NCBI GenBank assembly: GCA_029880855.1
Contig: JAOUNS010000004.1
Location: 124,001 to 188,000 of the forward strand
Direction: 5' to 3'
Length of the DNA stretch: 64,000 nt
Source: Gammaproteobacteria bacterium
GTDB lineage: Bacteria; Pseudomonadota; Gammaproteobacteria; UBA6429; Thiohalophilaceae
Part shown: in pieces, positions 18,622 to 27,713 of the stretch
Position numbering within the stretch: position 1 is the first letter of the stretch
Layout: each line of letters starts with the position of its first letter
Notes under the pieces: generated by a model
Databases searched by the model: none
What the model was told of the DNA's origin: nothing
Seen by the model: the letters and a program-made list of their open reading frames with translations, nothing else
Made by a program: the position numbers and the translations under genes

Positions 18622-20145
18622 TTACAGCCCGTGTTCACCAAAGACCAGATCGGCCGTCATGCGTTCCACCGGTGCATAGTCATCGGTCATGACAGGGATG
18701 TCGGCCAGGGCGGTACCACTGCCGAGGATTTGATGCGTGATATCCTTCCAGTAACGCTGCGGACCAAACTGTGCATGGTGTTCGGTCGGCAAGGTCTGGT
18801 GGTTATTGGCCGAGATAATAAAGGTCTGGCGCAGGTATTCTGTTTTCAGATCATCACTCCAGATGGCCACATGCCTGAATACCGAGGCCAGTGTCTTGTA
18901 GAGGCTTTTGAGCAAGATGGGATCAGCGGGAACATCCACCAGATTCAGCACATAGATCCCTTGCGGATTTAAACGGGCATTGACCAGTTGTGCATACTCG
19001 CGGGTCAGAAAATGGTAAGGGATCACCACATCGTGAAACACATCACCGATAATGGCGTCATACTTTTCCCCTGCCAGTCGTTGCAGGGCGATACGTGCAT
19101 CGTTATGGATGATCTGCATACCGCTGATATCAACATACATGCGCTGCACCGCGATACGGGTCACCGCTTCGTCCAGTTCTGCGACGGTAATGGAAGCCGT
19201 CGGCAGAGCGGCACGCACCGCACGGGGATGGGTATAGGCGCCGCCGCCGGAGAAAAAGTATTTTGCCTGTGGCGCGGTTGACCCCAGATGCAAGCGAATC
19301 AATTCATCCATCAGATGCATGTAAGGCGAGACCAGCAAGGTCGGATCGGCGGCATGATTTATCCCGTGCACCAGATGGTCCAGCACCAGTGCACGCGCTT
19401 CACCAAAAGGAGTCATGTCCCAGGCATTCACCACCCGAATACAAAAATAGGCGCTCTCTTCATCACAGGGTTCATCAAAGCCGCTGCGCATGGCGGTGAT
19501 ACCGATCATACTGCCGGCCACGATGACCATAACCGCCAGTGGTTTGATAAAACGTTGCCGCAAAAACGGCAGCGCCAGGATACACAACATCACCGCCACA
19601 CTGATAACGATCAGGCGGGTGCCGGCATACTGGATCAACCAGAAACCGGCCAGGAAAGTCCCGAGGATGCTGCCCAGTGCCGCCAGCGCATTCATGCGAC
19701 CGACGATATGTCCGGCGCGGGTATCCAGTGTGATCGCCATGGTGGTCAACAAGGGGGTAACCACGCCGAGCAGCACAGAGGGTAAAAAGAACAGGCACAA
19801 GACATACAGAAAGCTCGCACCGAGCAGATTGATTGCCAGACCTTGCAGGACGGGCGCCAGTACCGTTAACAAGAATAACACCGCCAGGCCGGACAACCCC
19901 GCCGCCAGCAAGACCAGACCGGTTTGCCATTCACCGGCCCCCTGATCCGCCCAGCGTCCGCCCAGCCAGTTGCCCAGCGACAAACCGCCCAGCACAACGC
20001 CGATGACTGAAGACCAGGTGTAAAGGGAAACGCCAACGTACGGTGCGATGATCCGCCCGGCGACGATCTCCAGGATCATCAGCAGGGCGGAACTGAGAAA
20101 AACGACAGCGCCATACCAGGCCAGCGTCCGTCGATGTTGTGTCAT
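18622..20145 (-). CDS. Membrane-fused spermidine-synthase-like protein
   Basis: 507 residues: about six to eight membrane helices in the first 215 residues (MFS-like, including GGLSLGNWLGGRWAD), followed by a soluble SpeE-like domain. The latter shows FFSGGGAYTHPRAV, ITVAELDEAV and YDAIIGDVFHD. This fusion type is widespread but its substrate is not known for most members. A GAGG ribosome-binding site precedes the ATG. The next gene, 4 nt away, encodes a second SpeE-like domain without helices. Confidence 0.88.
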   Translation of the reverse strand: MTQHRRTLAWYGAVVFLSSALLMILEIVAGRIIAPYVGVSLYTWSSVIGVVLGGLSLGNWLGGRWADQGAGEWQTGLVLLAAGLSGLAVLFLLTVLAPVLQGLAINLLGASFLYVLCLFFLPSVLLGVVTPLLTTMAITLDTRAGHIVGRMNALAALGSILGTFLAGFWLIQYAGTRLIVISVAVMLCILALPFLRQRFIKPLAVMVIVAGSMIGITAMRSGFDEPCDEESAYFCIRVVNAWDMTPFGEARALVLDHLVHGINHAADPTLLVSPYMHLMDELIRLHLGSTAPQAKYFFSGGGAYTHPRAVRAALPTASITVAELDEAVTRIAVQRMYVDISGMQIIHNDARIALQRLAGEKYDAIIGDVFHDVVIPYHFLTREYAQLVNARLNPQGIYVLNLVDVPADPILLKSLYKTLASVFRHVAIWSDDLKTEYLRQTFIISANNHQTLPTEHHAQFGPQRYWKDITHQILGSGTALADIPVMTDDYAPVERMTADLVFGEHGL

Positions 20146-20238
20146 AGTGGATTACCTCAGCGGGTATAAACCTCAGGTCATCCAATATACAACCGTCGGC
20201 TGAACAAGACCATCCCCGCGTACCATCACCGGCGACTT

Positions 20239-21678
20239 TCAGCTCTCGCTTCGATCCAGCCGTGTCCGGATCACAGTCACCGAACAGGGCGCTTCGGCGA
20301 TCACCTTGCCGGGGACATTACCGATTACCCGGGTTGGACCCTCGCTGCGATGCGCACACATCAGAATATGATCTACGGAATAACGCCAGGCATAGTTCAC
20401 AATCTCTTCGGCCGGATCACCATAAAACACCTGCACATTCAAGCGGCTCTCCGGCAACCCGACGGGTTGCAACCAGTGGCGCAATTCCGCCTGGGCCTGA
20501 ATATGCCGTGGCTGGGAATGTTCGATAAAGTCCTGAACATCCGACTCACTGGTATTTGCTGAGTTTTTTAACAGAATAGACAGGCAGGTGAAGTAACTGC
20601 CCTGTTCGGTCCTGGATAATTTTTGCATGGTGCTGCGCAATGACTGGCGCAATTCTTCCGAAGAATGTTCCAGTTTCACAGCAACCAGGATATGCGGCGC
20701 CGTGGTCAGACGCTGATAGGGTTGCAGACGCGCTTCCGTATTCTGGAACATGAAATCACGATTGGTGAGCCAGTTCTTGTAAATGGTCAACAAGCCCGGT
20801 TTGCGTTTGAGTTTTGCCTTTTCTGACAGTTTCACCATGTGTGGATGGGCCAGCGCGTAGCCGATCTCCTTGGCGGTGCTGTAACGTTTCTCCGGATTGA
20901 TCTCCAGACACTTGAGGATCACCTCCTGCAACCAGTCCGGCAGATCCGGTTTGACATACTTGGGCGGCGGCGGCGGTACATATATCCGTTTTTTCACCGT
21001 GAGGATATTGGCATTGGGAAACGGCACCGTGCCTGTCGCCAGTTCATACAGCATTACGCCAATCGCATACAGATCACTGCGCGATTCGGTACGAACTTCA
21101 AACAACTGTTCCGGCGCGACATAATCCGTGGTAATGGGTTGTTGCTCATGAGAAGTGGTATACATATCCGGAATCTGTGACTGGTGCGCCGTCCCCATGT
21201 CAATCAGCACTACAGTGCCGTCATCCCGGTTGCGGATGTTTTCCGGTTTAAGATCGAGGTGAATAATATTGTGCCGGTGCAATTCGTGTACCGCCTTGCA
21301 CACCGGGATCATTAATTGGCAGAGCTCGTGCACAGATACGGGGGCCTGTGTGATTGCCTGTTTCAGGGCTTCACCCTGCACATACTCCATGACCAGATAG
21401 GGCATCACTGCCAAATCACCCTTGCTATAGATACGCGGGGTATAGACGCCGCGCAGACGGGACAGGATCCGCATCTCGGTTTCGAAACCGGCAAAAACAC
21501 TGCTCGGCAACATCACCGTAATCTTGGGTACTTTCATCACCAGCGGAAACTGATGATCCGGATGACTCACTCGATAAAGTTTGGATACCTGACTCTCATG
21601 AATGAGTTCTTCAACCTTGAAACCATCGACTGTTTCACCAAGGCTCACCTCGTGCATTTCAGCCTGTTCGGTCATCAT
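20239..21678 (-). CDS. Ser/Thr protein kinase fused to universal-stress domain
   Basis: 479 residues. Kinase domain about 18-280: catalytic Lys49, helix-C Glu67, HLDLKPEN at 140-147 and APE at 188-190 are present, while DFG is DMG (160-162) and the glycine-rich loop lacks glycines (HESQVSKLY). A basic linker follows, then a UspA-like domain about 328-475 ending ILMCAHRSEGPTRVIGN. It probably phosphorylates cytoplasmic proteins under stress, if active. No membrane segment. It starts 15 nt after a metallophosphoesterase gene, suggesting an operon of opposing or cooperating enzymes. Confidence 0.9.
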   Translation of the reverse strand: MMTEQAEMHEVSLGETVDGFKVEELIHESQVSKLYRVSHPDHQFPLVMKVPKITVMLPSSVFAGFETEMRILSRLRGVYTPRIYSKGDLAVMPYLVMEYVQGEALKQAITQAPVSVHELCQLMIPVCKAVHELHRHNIIHLDLKPENIRNRDDGTVVLIDMGTAHQSQIPDMYTTSHEQQPITTDYVAPEQLFEVRTESRSDLYAIGVMLYELATGTVPFPNANILTVKKRIYVPPPPPKYVKPDLPDWLQEVILKCLEINPEKRYSTAKEIGYALAHPHMVKLSEKAKLKRKPGLLTIYKNWLTNRDFMFQNTEARLQPYQRLTTAPHILVAVKLEHSSEELRQSLRSTMQKLSRTEQGSYFTCLSILLKNSANTSESDVQDFIEHSQPRHIQAQAELRHWLQPVGLPESRLNVQVFYGDPAEEIVNYAWRYSVDHILMCAHRSEGPTRVIGNVPGKVIAEAPCSVTVIRTRLDRSES

Positions 21679-21693
21679 CCTCCCCTCTAGTTT

Positions 21694-22431
21694 TTAATTG
21701 CCGGCTTGCAATCGCTCCGCAAACAGATTTGGCAAACCACGCTCCAGAATCTTTTGCGCGGTGACCCGGTATTCATAGGCAATGCGGTGAAAGGTCACTT
21801 CACGCTCTGCGGTATTATAGACAACAAAACCGGCCGCATTATTCTCATCCCTGGGTTGCCCGACCGAACCGACGTTAATCACATAGCGGCCGCGTTGATA
21901 AAGCGGTATCGCCACGCCGGCCCTCGGTGTCAGGCATTCAATTTTACCGTTTGGCATCTCGAAATAAATTTGCGGTTGATGAGTATGGCCGATAAATGTA
22001 ATCGGCTTGCCGGAGGCCTTGATACATTTATGCGCCTTCTCATTATTATAGACATAACTCCAGCGTTCCGGTTTATGGGCTGAGGCATGCACCATCAGTG
22101 CGCCGGGCAGTTCATACTGCATGGGCAGTTGTTTCAGATAGGCCATCTGTTCCGCAGAAAGTTGATCACGGGTCCAGTCGATCGACTGGCGAATATGTTG
22201 GCGCAGGGATTTATAATAAGGCGTAAACAGGGCGTCTTCGTGGTTGCCGCGCACCATGACAAATCCCGGCAGACTGCGCAGCACCTCCAGGGTTTCGGCC
22301 GGTTCCGGTCCATAACCGACAACATCACCCAGGCAAATAAATTGCTCTACCCGTGCCTTGTTCGCCTTTTTGATACAGGCCAGCAGGGCTTCCAGGTTAC
22401 TGTGGATATCGGAAATGACGGCGATCTTCAT
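21694..22431 (-). CDS. Calcineurin-like metallophosphoesterase
   Basis: 245 residues. The five metal motifs are in order: SDIHSN near residue 7, GDVVGYGP, GNHED, HASAHKP and GHTH. It belongs to the YfcE/MJ0936-like group of phosphodiesterases or protein phosphatases and is cytoplasmic. First gene of a minus-strand unit with the Ser/Thr kinase 15 nt downstream. Divergent from greB; the 154-bp gap contains a short palindrome (TCCTA-ATA-TAGGA, 22499-22511) with no known regulator. Confidence 0.9.
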   Translation of the reverse strand: MKIAVISDIHSNLEALLACIKKANKARVEQFICLGDVVGYGPEPAETLEVLRSLPGFVMVRGNHEDALFTPYYKSLRQHIRQSIDWTRDQLSAEQMAYLKQLPMQYELPGALMVHASAHKPERWSYVYNNEKAHKCIKASGKPITFIGHTHQPQIYFEMPNGKIECLTPRAGVAIPLYQRGRYVINVGSVGQPRDENNAAGFVVYNTAEREVTFHRIAYEYRVTAQKILERGLPNLFAERLQAGN

Positions 22432-22585
22432 AACAGCTTTTACAACGTGACAGTAATTGGCATTCCCCCACCACCGGCGGGGAGATGAAATGACAAAGTC
22501 CTAATATAGGATTATATTGCGACTCTGACGAGAAATATTTTACCTAACCTGTCGCAAATTGCAGTAAATTAATCCTTCCACGGCC

Positions 22586-23104
22586 ATGAGCAGATACAGA
22601 CCACCGCAACCCAAATCCTCTCCTTACATCACCGCAGACGGTTATCGTGCGCTGGAGGCGGAGTCAAAGGCCTTGTGGAAAAGACGCGCCGAGGTAACCC
22701 GGGCCCTCGCCGCCGCCGCCGCGGAAGGGGATCGCTCGGAAAACGCCGAATATATCTATCGTAAAAAGGAACTGGCCGGTATTGACCGGCGTATTCGCTA
22801 TTTGCAAAAGCGCCTGCCCGACCTGACCATTGTCGATCATGTACCACACAACCCGGCGCAGATTTTTTTCGGTGCCTGGGTGACGCTGGAAGATGAGCAA
22901 GGCAAGGAATGTTGCTATCGCATTGTCGGAGCGGATGAAATAGCCGTTGACCCGCGTTATATCAGTCTGGACTCACCCATGGCCGGAGCATTATTGAAAA
23001 AAATGTCGGACGATGAGGTCAGCGTAACAACCCCGCAGGGTGAACGCCGCTTTATTGTGACAAACGTCAGTTATAACCCAGTACAATCGCAACCAGATAC
23101 ATGA
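22586..23104 (+). CDS. greB: Transcription elongation factor GreB
   Basis: 172 residues, a little longer than E. coli GreB. The N-terminal coiled coil carries the acidic tip EGDRSENAEYIY that reaches into RNA polymerase to stimulate cleavage of backtracked RNA. IDRRIRYLQKRL follows, as in GreB rather than GreA, and the FKBP-like C-terminal domain is complete. The extra residues are at the N-terminus. The 3' end overlaps a small minus-strand gene by 38 nt. Confidence 0.92.
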   Translation: MSRYRPPQPKSSPYITADGYRALEAESKALWKRRAEVTRALAAAAAEGDRSENAEYIYRKKELAGIDRRIRYLQKRLPDLTIVDHVPHNPAQIFFGAWVTLEDEQGKECCYRIVGADEIAVDPRYISLDSPMAGALLKKMSDDEVSVTTPQGERRFIVTNVSYNPVQSQPDT

Positions 23105-23279
23105 CGCTCGCCAACACCAGGCCGCCGCCCCAAAACAACAACCATTGCTGCTTGCCGCGTTTTGCCGCATAGGTTAATAAGACCCCGGCAAACAGACCGA
23201 TGACCGCGGTAAAAACAGTCAGATCATCCCCCACAGGCTGTGCCATCCCACTGGCAAACTCCTCAGCTCGATATCGCAT
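23067..23279 (-). CDS. Small two-helix membrane protein
   Basis: 70 residues with two hydrophobic helices (about 22-40 and 47-67: TAVIGLFAGVLLTY and GGGLVLASVMYLVAIVL) joined by a basic KRGKQQW loop. Probably an inner-membrane protein of unknown role. It overlaps the greB 3' end by 38 nt in antiparallel orientation. Confidence 0.55.
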   Translation of the reverse strand: MRYRAEEFASGMAQPVGDDLTVFTAVIGLFAGVLLTYAAKRGKQQWLLFWGGGLVLASVMYLVAIVLGYN

Positions 23280-23859
23280 TGTTGTTATTTCCTGTTTAGT
23301 TTAGTAATTATAAACGACTGTTTTTTTCATCCGGGCTTTGATCTGATCGCGACCAGCATTCCGGTGTTGCGGCCGAGTCTGACAGACACGCATCTGCGCT
23401 ACACTTGCGACTTGCATACACACCACCTGTTCAAAACAACGTTGATCAGCAGTCGCCTTACCCTGACTCAAACGGAGTATACCGGAAATTCCCGCCGCCG
23501 CTGTACCCGCCCGGTTATTTTCCCGTTGTGTGACAGGCACACATCCTGAATTCTGAGCAGTGCCATCTGCTTCACCAAACCGGAGACGAGTGCCGCACAG
23601 GTGTCCCGGCGTTCACAGCAATCTGACCGCACCGGACCAACAATAAATCCTGGCGTATTTTACGGCTTGCATGGTCGCCGCCCGTCTCCGGTACTGATTT
23701 TGCCGTCTTTTACAAGGTATCAAACATGCCTGATCCATGCTAAAATGCGGCCGTTTATTTGTCTACCCTCATTATCCGCCTGACAGCGGTACGCTTTTTC
23801 CCTGCCGTATTGCGTTTTTGAATGTAGGCCCGCCCATTTACTCAACAGGAGACTGAAAT
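23280..23859. other. 580-bp intergenic region before slyD
   Basis: I see no convincing gene, RNA or repeat. A 79-residue minus-strand frame at 23301-23540 has no ribosome-binding site or family resemblance. The 3' part should hold the slyD promoter; a good Shine-Dalgarno (AGGAGA) precedes slyD. Confidence 0.5.
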
Positions 23860-24351
23860 ATGCAAATAGCCAAACATTCGGTTGTAACGATCGATTACAC
23901 CTTGCGCGATAATGACGGTACCGTCATCGATACATCATCGGGCGGTGAACCGTTGGTCTATTTGCACGGCGCCATGAATATTATTCCCGGTCTGGAAAAT
24001 GCCCTGGAAGGAAAGAGCAAGGGCGAGTCACTGTCTGTTGCCGTTGAGCCGGCTGAAGGTTATGGCGAACGCAATGATGAAATGGTGCAGTCTGTACCGA
24101 AAGAAATGTTTGAGGGTGTGGATGAAATCCATGTCGGTGCGCAATATCATGCCGCCAGTCCGGAAGGACACCCGATTATGATCACTGTGCTGGAAGTGAA
24201 TGAAGACAATATCGTGATCGATGGCAATCACCCGCTGGCCGGCGTGACACTGAACTTTGATGTACAAATCGTCGATATTCGCGTTGCCACCGAAGAAGAG
24301 CTGGCCCATGGCCATGCGCACGGACCGGGCGGCCATCACCACCACGACTGA
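23860..24351 (+). CDS. slyD: SlyD-type FKBP peptidyl-prolyl isomerase
   Basis: 163 residues. FKBP elements around VTIDYTLRDNDGTVIDTS and IIPGLENALEGKSKGE, with the insert-in-flap domain after residue 70 (YGERNDEMVQSVPKEMF). The C-terminus is His-rich (HGHAHGPGGHHHHD), a nickel/metal-binding tail as in SlyD, though without the long Cys stretch. A cytoplasmic folding helper that may also supply metal to enzymes. Confidence 0.93.
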   Translation: MQIAKHSVVTIDYTLRDNDGTVIDTSSGGEPLVYLHGAMNIIPGLENALEGKSKGESLSVAVEPAEGYGERNDEMVQSVPKEMFEGVDEIHVGAQYHAASPEGHPIMITVLEVNEDNIVIDGNHPLAGVTLNFDVQIVDIRVATEEELAHGHAHGPGGHHHHD

Positions 24352-24371
24352 TTAATACTTCCGCTTGATCA

Positions 24372-25304
24372 TCAATCAGCGATAATGCGTTGAAACACAA
24401 TATCAACCAGCTGATTGATGATCGCAACCCGCTTTGGTTCCACATGTTGCCCTGCTGTCCAGATCACTTCGGCAGTATCCGGCAAGGCCCGGTGCAAACT
24501 CTTCACACTCTCAATCGGTAAACGTTCATCCTTACGGGCATTCACCACCACAATGCGGCGCGGTGCAATGCGTGACAGCCATTGTTCCGGACGCAGATAA
24601 TCACCGTAGCAATACATCATCAGGTATGTTGCCGCCATGTTACGCAAACCGGTATGGGCAATGCGATGTTTGAGATTATGCGCAATCACCTGTTGCGGAT
24701 CACCGGCACCGTGAATCAACCAGACCCGTCGCACGCGTTGATCAAGCGCCGCAGGCACACTGACCAGAAAGGCGCCGAGACTGATGCCAACCAGTTCAAT
24801 GCGTTGCGCATCCACATCGCTTTGTGCTGACAGATAATCCAGCGCCAACATCACCGCCGGGGTGACATCCCGAAAGGCACGCGAATACTCGCGCAGGTTC
24901 GGCAAGACCGCCGCTCCTTTGGCGCGGGGATCGGCGTTGTGGGGATAGGAAAGGGCTGCGACGATCACCGGGCGTTCTGTTTTAATCAAACGCACTGCAT
25001 CGCGTCCGGTGCGATGTCCGCCCAGCAGGATCACCAGCGGCATGCGGCCGGTATGTTGTTGCGGTTTGCGCAGACTGAATTGCACTTCCAGGCCGCTGCT
25101 TGATGTCAGGGTGACATGGCTATATTCCACAGCATCAAATACGGCCGTTCCTTCCAGTCTGGCGGACTGTATTGTTCCCTTGCGCGCGCTAAAGCCCGGT
25201 ACCGGGTCAGATAATAACGGGATGGTCAGCCAGGCGAAAAACAGCAGTATAGCGGTGAATAGCGCAACCAGACTCCAGAAGACCAGTCTCAATAAAACGC
25301 GCAT
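24372..25304 (-). CDS. Membrane-anchored alpha/beta hydrolase
   Basis: 310 residues from the ATG at 25304; a GTG at 25331 just after the previous stop is an alternative. One N-terminal membrane helix, then an alpha/beta-hydrolase core with the nucleophile elbow GISLG, an oxyanion-region GGHRTGRDA segment, an acid in NARKDERLP and a candidate catalytic His in GQHVEP. Probably an esterase or lipase facing the periplasm; substrate unknown. Downstream of a cluster of unknown genes on the same strand. Confidence 0.8.
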   Translation of the reverse strand: MRVLLRLVFWSLVALFTAILLFFAWLTIPLLSDPVPGFSARKGTIQSARLEGTAVFDAVEYSHVTLTSSSGLEVQFSLRKPQQHTGRMPLVILLGGHRTGRDAVRLIKTERPVIVAALSYPHNADPRAKGAAVLPNLREYSRAFRDVTPAVMLALDYLSAQSDVDAQRIELVGISLGAFLVSVPAALDQRVRRVWLIHGAGDPQQVIAHNLKHRIAHTGLRNMAATYLMMYCYGDYLRPEQWLSRIAPRRIVVVNARKDERLPIESVKSLHRALPDTAEVIWTAGQHVEPKRVAIINQLVDIVFQRIIAD

Positions 25305-25334
25305 GGACGGTTTATGTCTGAACAACAACACGCT

Positions 25335-25736
25335 TTATTCATTTGAATTCTTTTCTGAGTCATGATCGGTTTTAAACAGGGCTTTGAGTGGGTCGAGGTT
25401 ATAGCGATCATCATGGCTGCCTACCTTCTCTTCCTCCGCTGCATTGAACAGGGCCTTGAGTTTTTCTGCTGCATCAACAGCCTTGGCATGGTCACGGGCG
25501 AGATAGGCATCGGGTTTCAAGCGGAGATAATGGCAAAAATTGGCAAGGTCCACTTCACGGGCCGGTTCCGCCAACTCATGATCACAACGGCTGCTCAACC
25601 GGGGCTGATAGAACTGACACATGCGACAGACATGCAAATCGGCTTCGCAGGTTTTGCATTTGGCCAAGCGTGGAAAGGGTCGCGCCACCTTGCCCAGGGC
25701 TGCGCCACACCGCCAGCAAACCAGTTTTCCCGCCAT
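25335..25736 (-). CDS. Cys-rich putative zinc-binding protein, unknown function
   Basis: 133 residues. N-terminal half has CxxC pairs and other Cys/His (CWRCG, CKTC, CRMC, RCDHE, FCHY) consistent with one or two zinc ribbons. The C-terminal half is charged and helical (KAVDAAEKLKALFNAAEEE) and resembles a docking tail. Its stop is 3-4 nt from a possible GTG start of the hydrolase gene. Family not recognised with confidence. Confidence 0.75.
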   Translation of the reverse strand: MAGKLVCWRCGAALGKVARPFPRLAKCKTCEADLHVCRMCQFYQPRLSSRCDHELAEPAREVDLANFCHYLRLKPDAYLARDHAKAVDAAEKLKALFNAAEEEKVGSHDDRYNLDPLKALFKTDHDSEKNSNE

Positions 25737-25791
25737 GACCCCGCCTCATGCAGTAAGACAGACAAGCAAAGTATAGCAGAGTGAAAGGCCG

Positions 25792-26232
25792 CTACGACCA
25801 GGGTAAAAGACGCCGCCACCAGGGCGATTTTTGTTCCGTCAACGGCGGCAAACCGTCCAGCGACAGTGGTGCAAGCCGGGAAATGATCCAGCCGGGAAAA
25901 ATGGGTTCACGACCGATACCGCAGACCACACCAAGATTGTTCGGATCATAGATCTTGATGAAACCCGGCTCAGTGCGGCTGTCTACATAGACGATCCCGC
26001 AATAATCTTCGGTGTGTTCGGTATGGAGCCGGGTATCGATCTTCTCAATGAAGGCCTGCAACTCTTCAGCAGACAATGGTTGTGCCGGTGGCGGGCTGTC
26101 AGTTTGATACACATACCAACCCTGATCGGCATCACGGCGCAGGACCTGCCAAAAGGCCTCCAGCTCATGCCAGCGCAACAGATTACTGAATGCGCCGCGA
26201 TAGGCTTTATAAAAAGGTTCAATGGGAGTCAT
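25792..26232 (-). CDS. Hypothetical protein (146 aa), conserved-looking
   Basis: Soluble protein with many aromatic residues: GWYVYQTDSP, then YCGIVYVDSRTEPGFIKIYDP and a GREPIFPGWIISRLAP segment. It looks like a small alpha/beta domain. I do not recognise it. It lies 9 nt downstream of the 399-residue gene, so the two are likely in one operon. Confidence 0.7.
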   Translation of the reverse strand: MTPIEPFYKAYRGAFSNLLRWHELEAFWQVLRRDADQGWYVYQTDSPPPAQPLSAEELQAFIEKIDTRLHTEHTEDYCGIVYVDSRTEPGFIKIYDPNNLGVVCGIGREPIFPGWIISRLAPLSLDGLPPLTEQKSPWWRRLLPWS

Positions 26233-26241
26233 GTTGCATAC

Positions 26242-27441
26242 CTAGCGGACATCGGACCATTTTTTCTTCATACGCAGATAACCTTTTTCCCGCAATTGCG
26301 CCACAAAGTCCGGGAAATCAGGCAGTGTACCGGACTGCTGGATCGTGGCCATCTGCTTAAAGACCTCTTTATATAACTTCAGCACCCGCACGGTCTGTAA
26401 CCAATGTAACGCTTCCTGACCGGTTGCATCATGCATGCAGGCCAGCTGATAAAAAAACCACAGGACACTCACGGTGATCTCGCCAAGGCTGCCGTTCTGG
26501 TCCTCTTGCGGGGTAAAGCGCGGCGCCAGACAGCGGATCAGGGCGGCATACCCCATGGCGGAAAGACGAAAACGCTGCCCCTGTGCTTTCAATACGGCCT
26601 GGGAAAAATCGAGCAGAGGCAGGAGTTTGATCTTCTCCTGCCCCATAAAGAGAATCATGGTCTGGGTGTACTGTGCCGGGTCCAACAGGAAACCGGCGGC
26701 CAGCCAATAAACCCGATTCCGCAAGGGCAAGGTTTCCAACACCGGTATAATCGTTTGGATCAACCTGCCGAGTTCAGCAGGATCTATTTCAAGCAGCGCC
26801 CGTTCCAGCATCCCGGCCAATTCCCGAGCGGGGCAATCCGGTCGCAAGCGCAGCAAAGGGATCAGGACATGAGCCAACACCGGTTGATACTCATGCCGTT
26901 GCATGATTTCGTGCAAGCCCGGCAAGACCACATTGTCCTGTTGCAACATGGGTTGCCATAGTTGCAGCAAGGCGTCACCGGCCAGTTGGGGTTTGGCCTT
27001 AAGCAGTGCGTCGTACCAGACGTCGGTATGAAAGGTATTGGTTGTCAGATGGAAACAGATGGCAGCCCGCAAGACGTTATCGGGCAGATCCGTCACCGCC
27101 GCCGGTGAGTTGTGCGACAACAGATCCATCCCGGCCAATACCACAAAGGCCAATGGCTGACTCTTGTGTTCATGACTTTGACCGGCGATCTCCCCGCCGG
27201 CAGGCAAGTCACTGCATTGCAAGGCGGCAACAAACCCCGCGTGAACCGCCTCACTCAAATCAGGACCAGCCAACAGTCCCACCCGCTCGTTGGCCGGTAT
27301 GCGACTGTCAATATCATAATAGAGTCCCAGGTAGGCCTTGGCGAAGGGTTCCAGCACCTCCAGATCCCGACCACTCCGAATCCCATCCAGCCGGCTCAGT
27401 AACTTGGCATCGTTTTCATGCCGGGTTGATGCAAAATCCAC
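26242..27441 (-). CDS. Large hypothetical protein (399 aa), helical
   Basis: No signal peptide, membrane segment or catalytic motif seen. The sequence is mainly amphipathic helices (LRAAICFHLTTN, ELAGMLERALLEI, LIPLLRLRPD), which suggests an all-alpha, possibly repeat-like, fold. First gene of the unit 27441-25335. Its role, and that of its two neighbours, is unknown. The upstream gap to the Fur-controlled genes is divergent. Confidence 0.75.
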   Translation of the reverse strand: MDFASTRHENDAKLLSRLDGIRSGRDLEVLEPFAKAYLGLYYDIDSRIPANERVGLLAGPDLSEAVHAGFVAALQCSDLPAGGEIAGQSHEHKSQPLAFVVLAGMDLLSHNSPAAVTDLPDNVLRAAICFHLTTNTFHTDVWYDALLKAKPQLAGDALLQLWQPMLQQDNVVLPGLHEIMQRHEYQPVLAHVLIPLLRLRPDCPARELAGMLERALLEIDPAELGRLIQTIIPVLETLPLRNRVYWLAAGFLLDPAQYTQTMILFMGQEKIKLLPLLDFSQAVLKAQGQRFRLSAMGYAALIRCLAPRFTPQEDQNGSLGEITVSVLWFFYQLACMHDATGQEALHWLQTVRVLKLYKEVFKQMATIQQSGTLPDFPDFVAQLREKGYLRMKKKWSDVR

Positions 27442-27648
27442 GGTAAACCTTATTTATTCTGAGAAAATTGGTCGGTCATCATAGCACAGGCCGCTATCGT
27501 GTCAGCCAAATCGAGTTGCGTTGTATCCGCGCTGAACCATTTCAGCGGCACCGGGGGTCAAGATAATCACCAACATACTTTATATCTCCTTGTTTTTATT
27601 GATATTAGTAATTCTTCCAGCCGATATAAACTTCCAGTTGCAAATCTT

Positions 27649-27667
27649 AATGATAATGATTATCATT
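27649..27667. promoter_or_regulatory. Fur-box-like operator
   Basis: A perfect 19-bp palindrome, AATGATAA-TGA-TTATCATT, closely matching the Fur consensus GATAATGATAATCATTATC. It lies 47-65 nt upstream of the cupredoxin ATG and overlaps or precedes an AT-rich -10-like TATATT. It is likely to repress the cupredoxin-FTR1 operon when iron is plentiful. The divergent gene begins 208 nt on the other side. Confidence 0.85.
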
Positions 27668-27713
27668 TGTATATTGTTTTTTGCTAATTTAACCATCGTT
27701 GCGGAGTATTGCC

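Noticed and set aside
23301-23540. 79-codon minus-strand frame between the small membrane gene and slyD
   Set aside because: No ribosome-binding site or family resemblance; left as non-coding.
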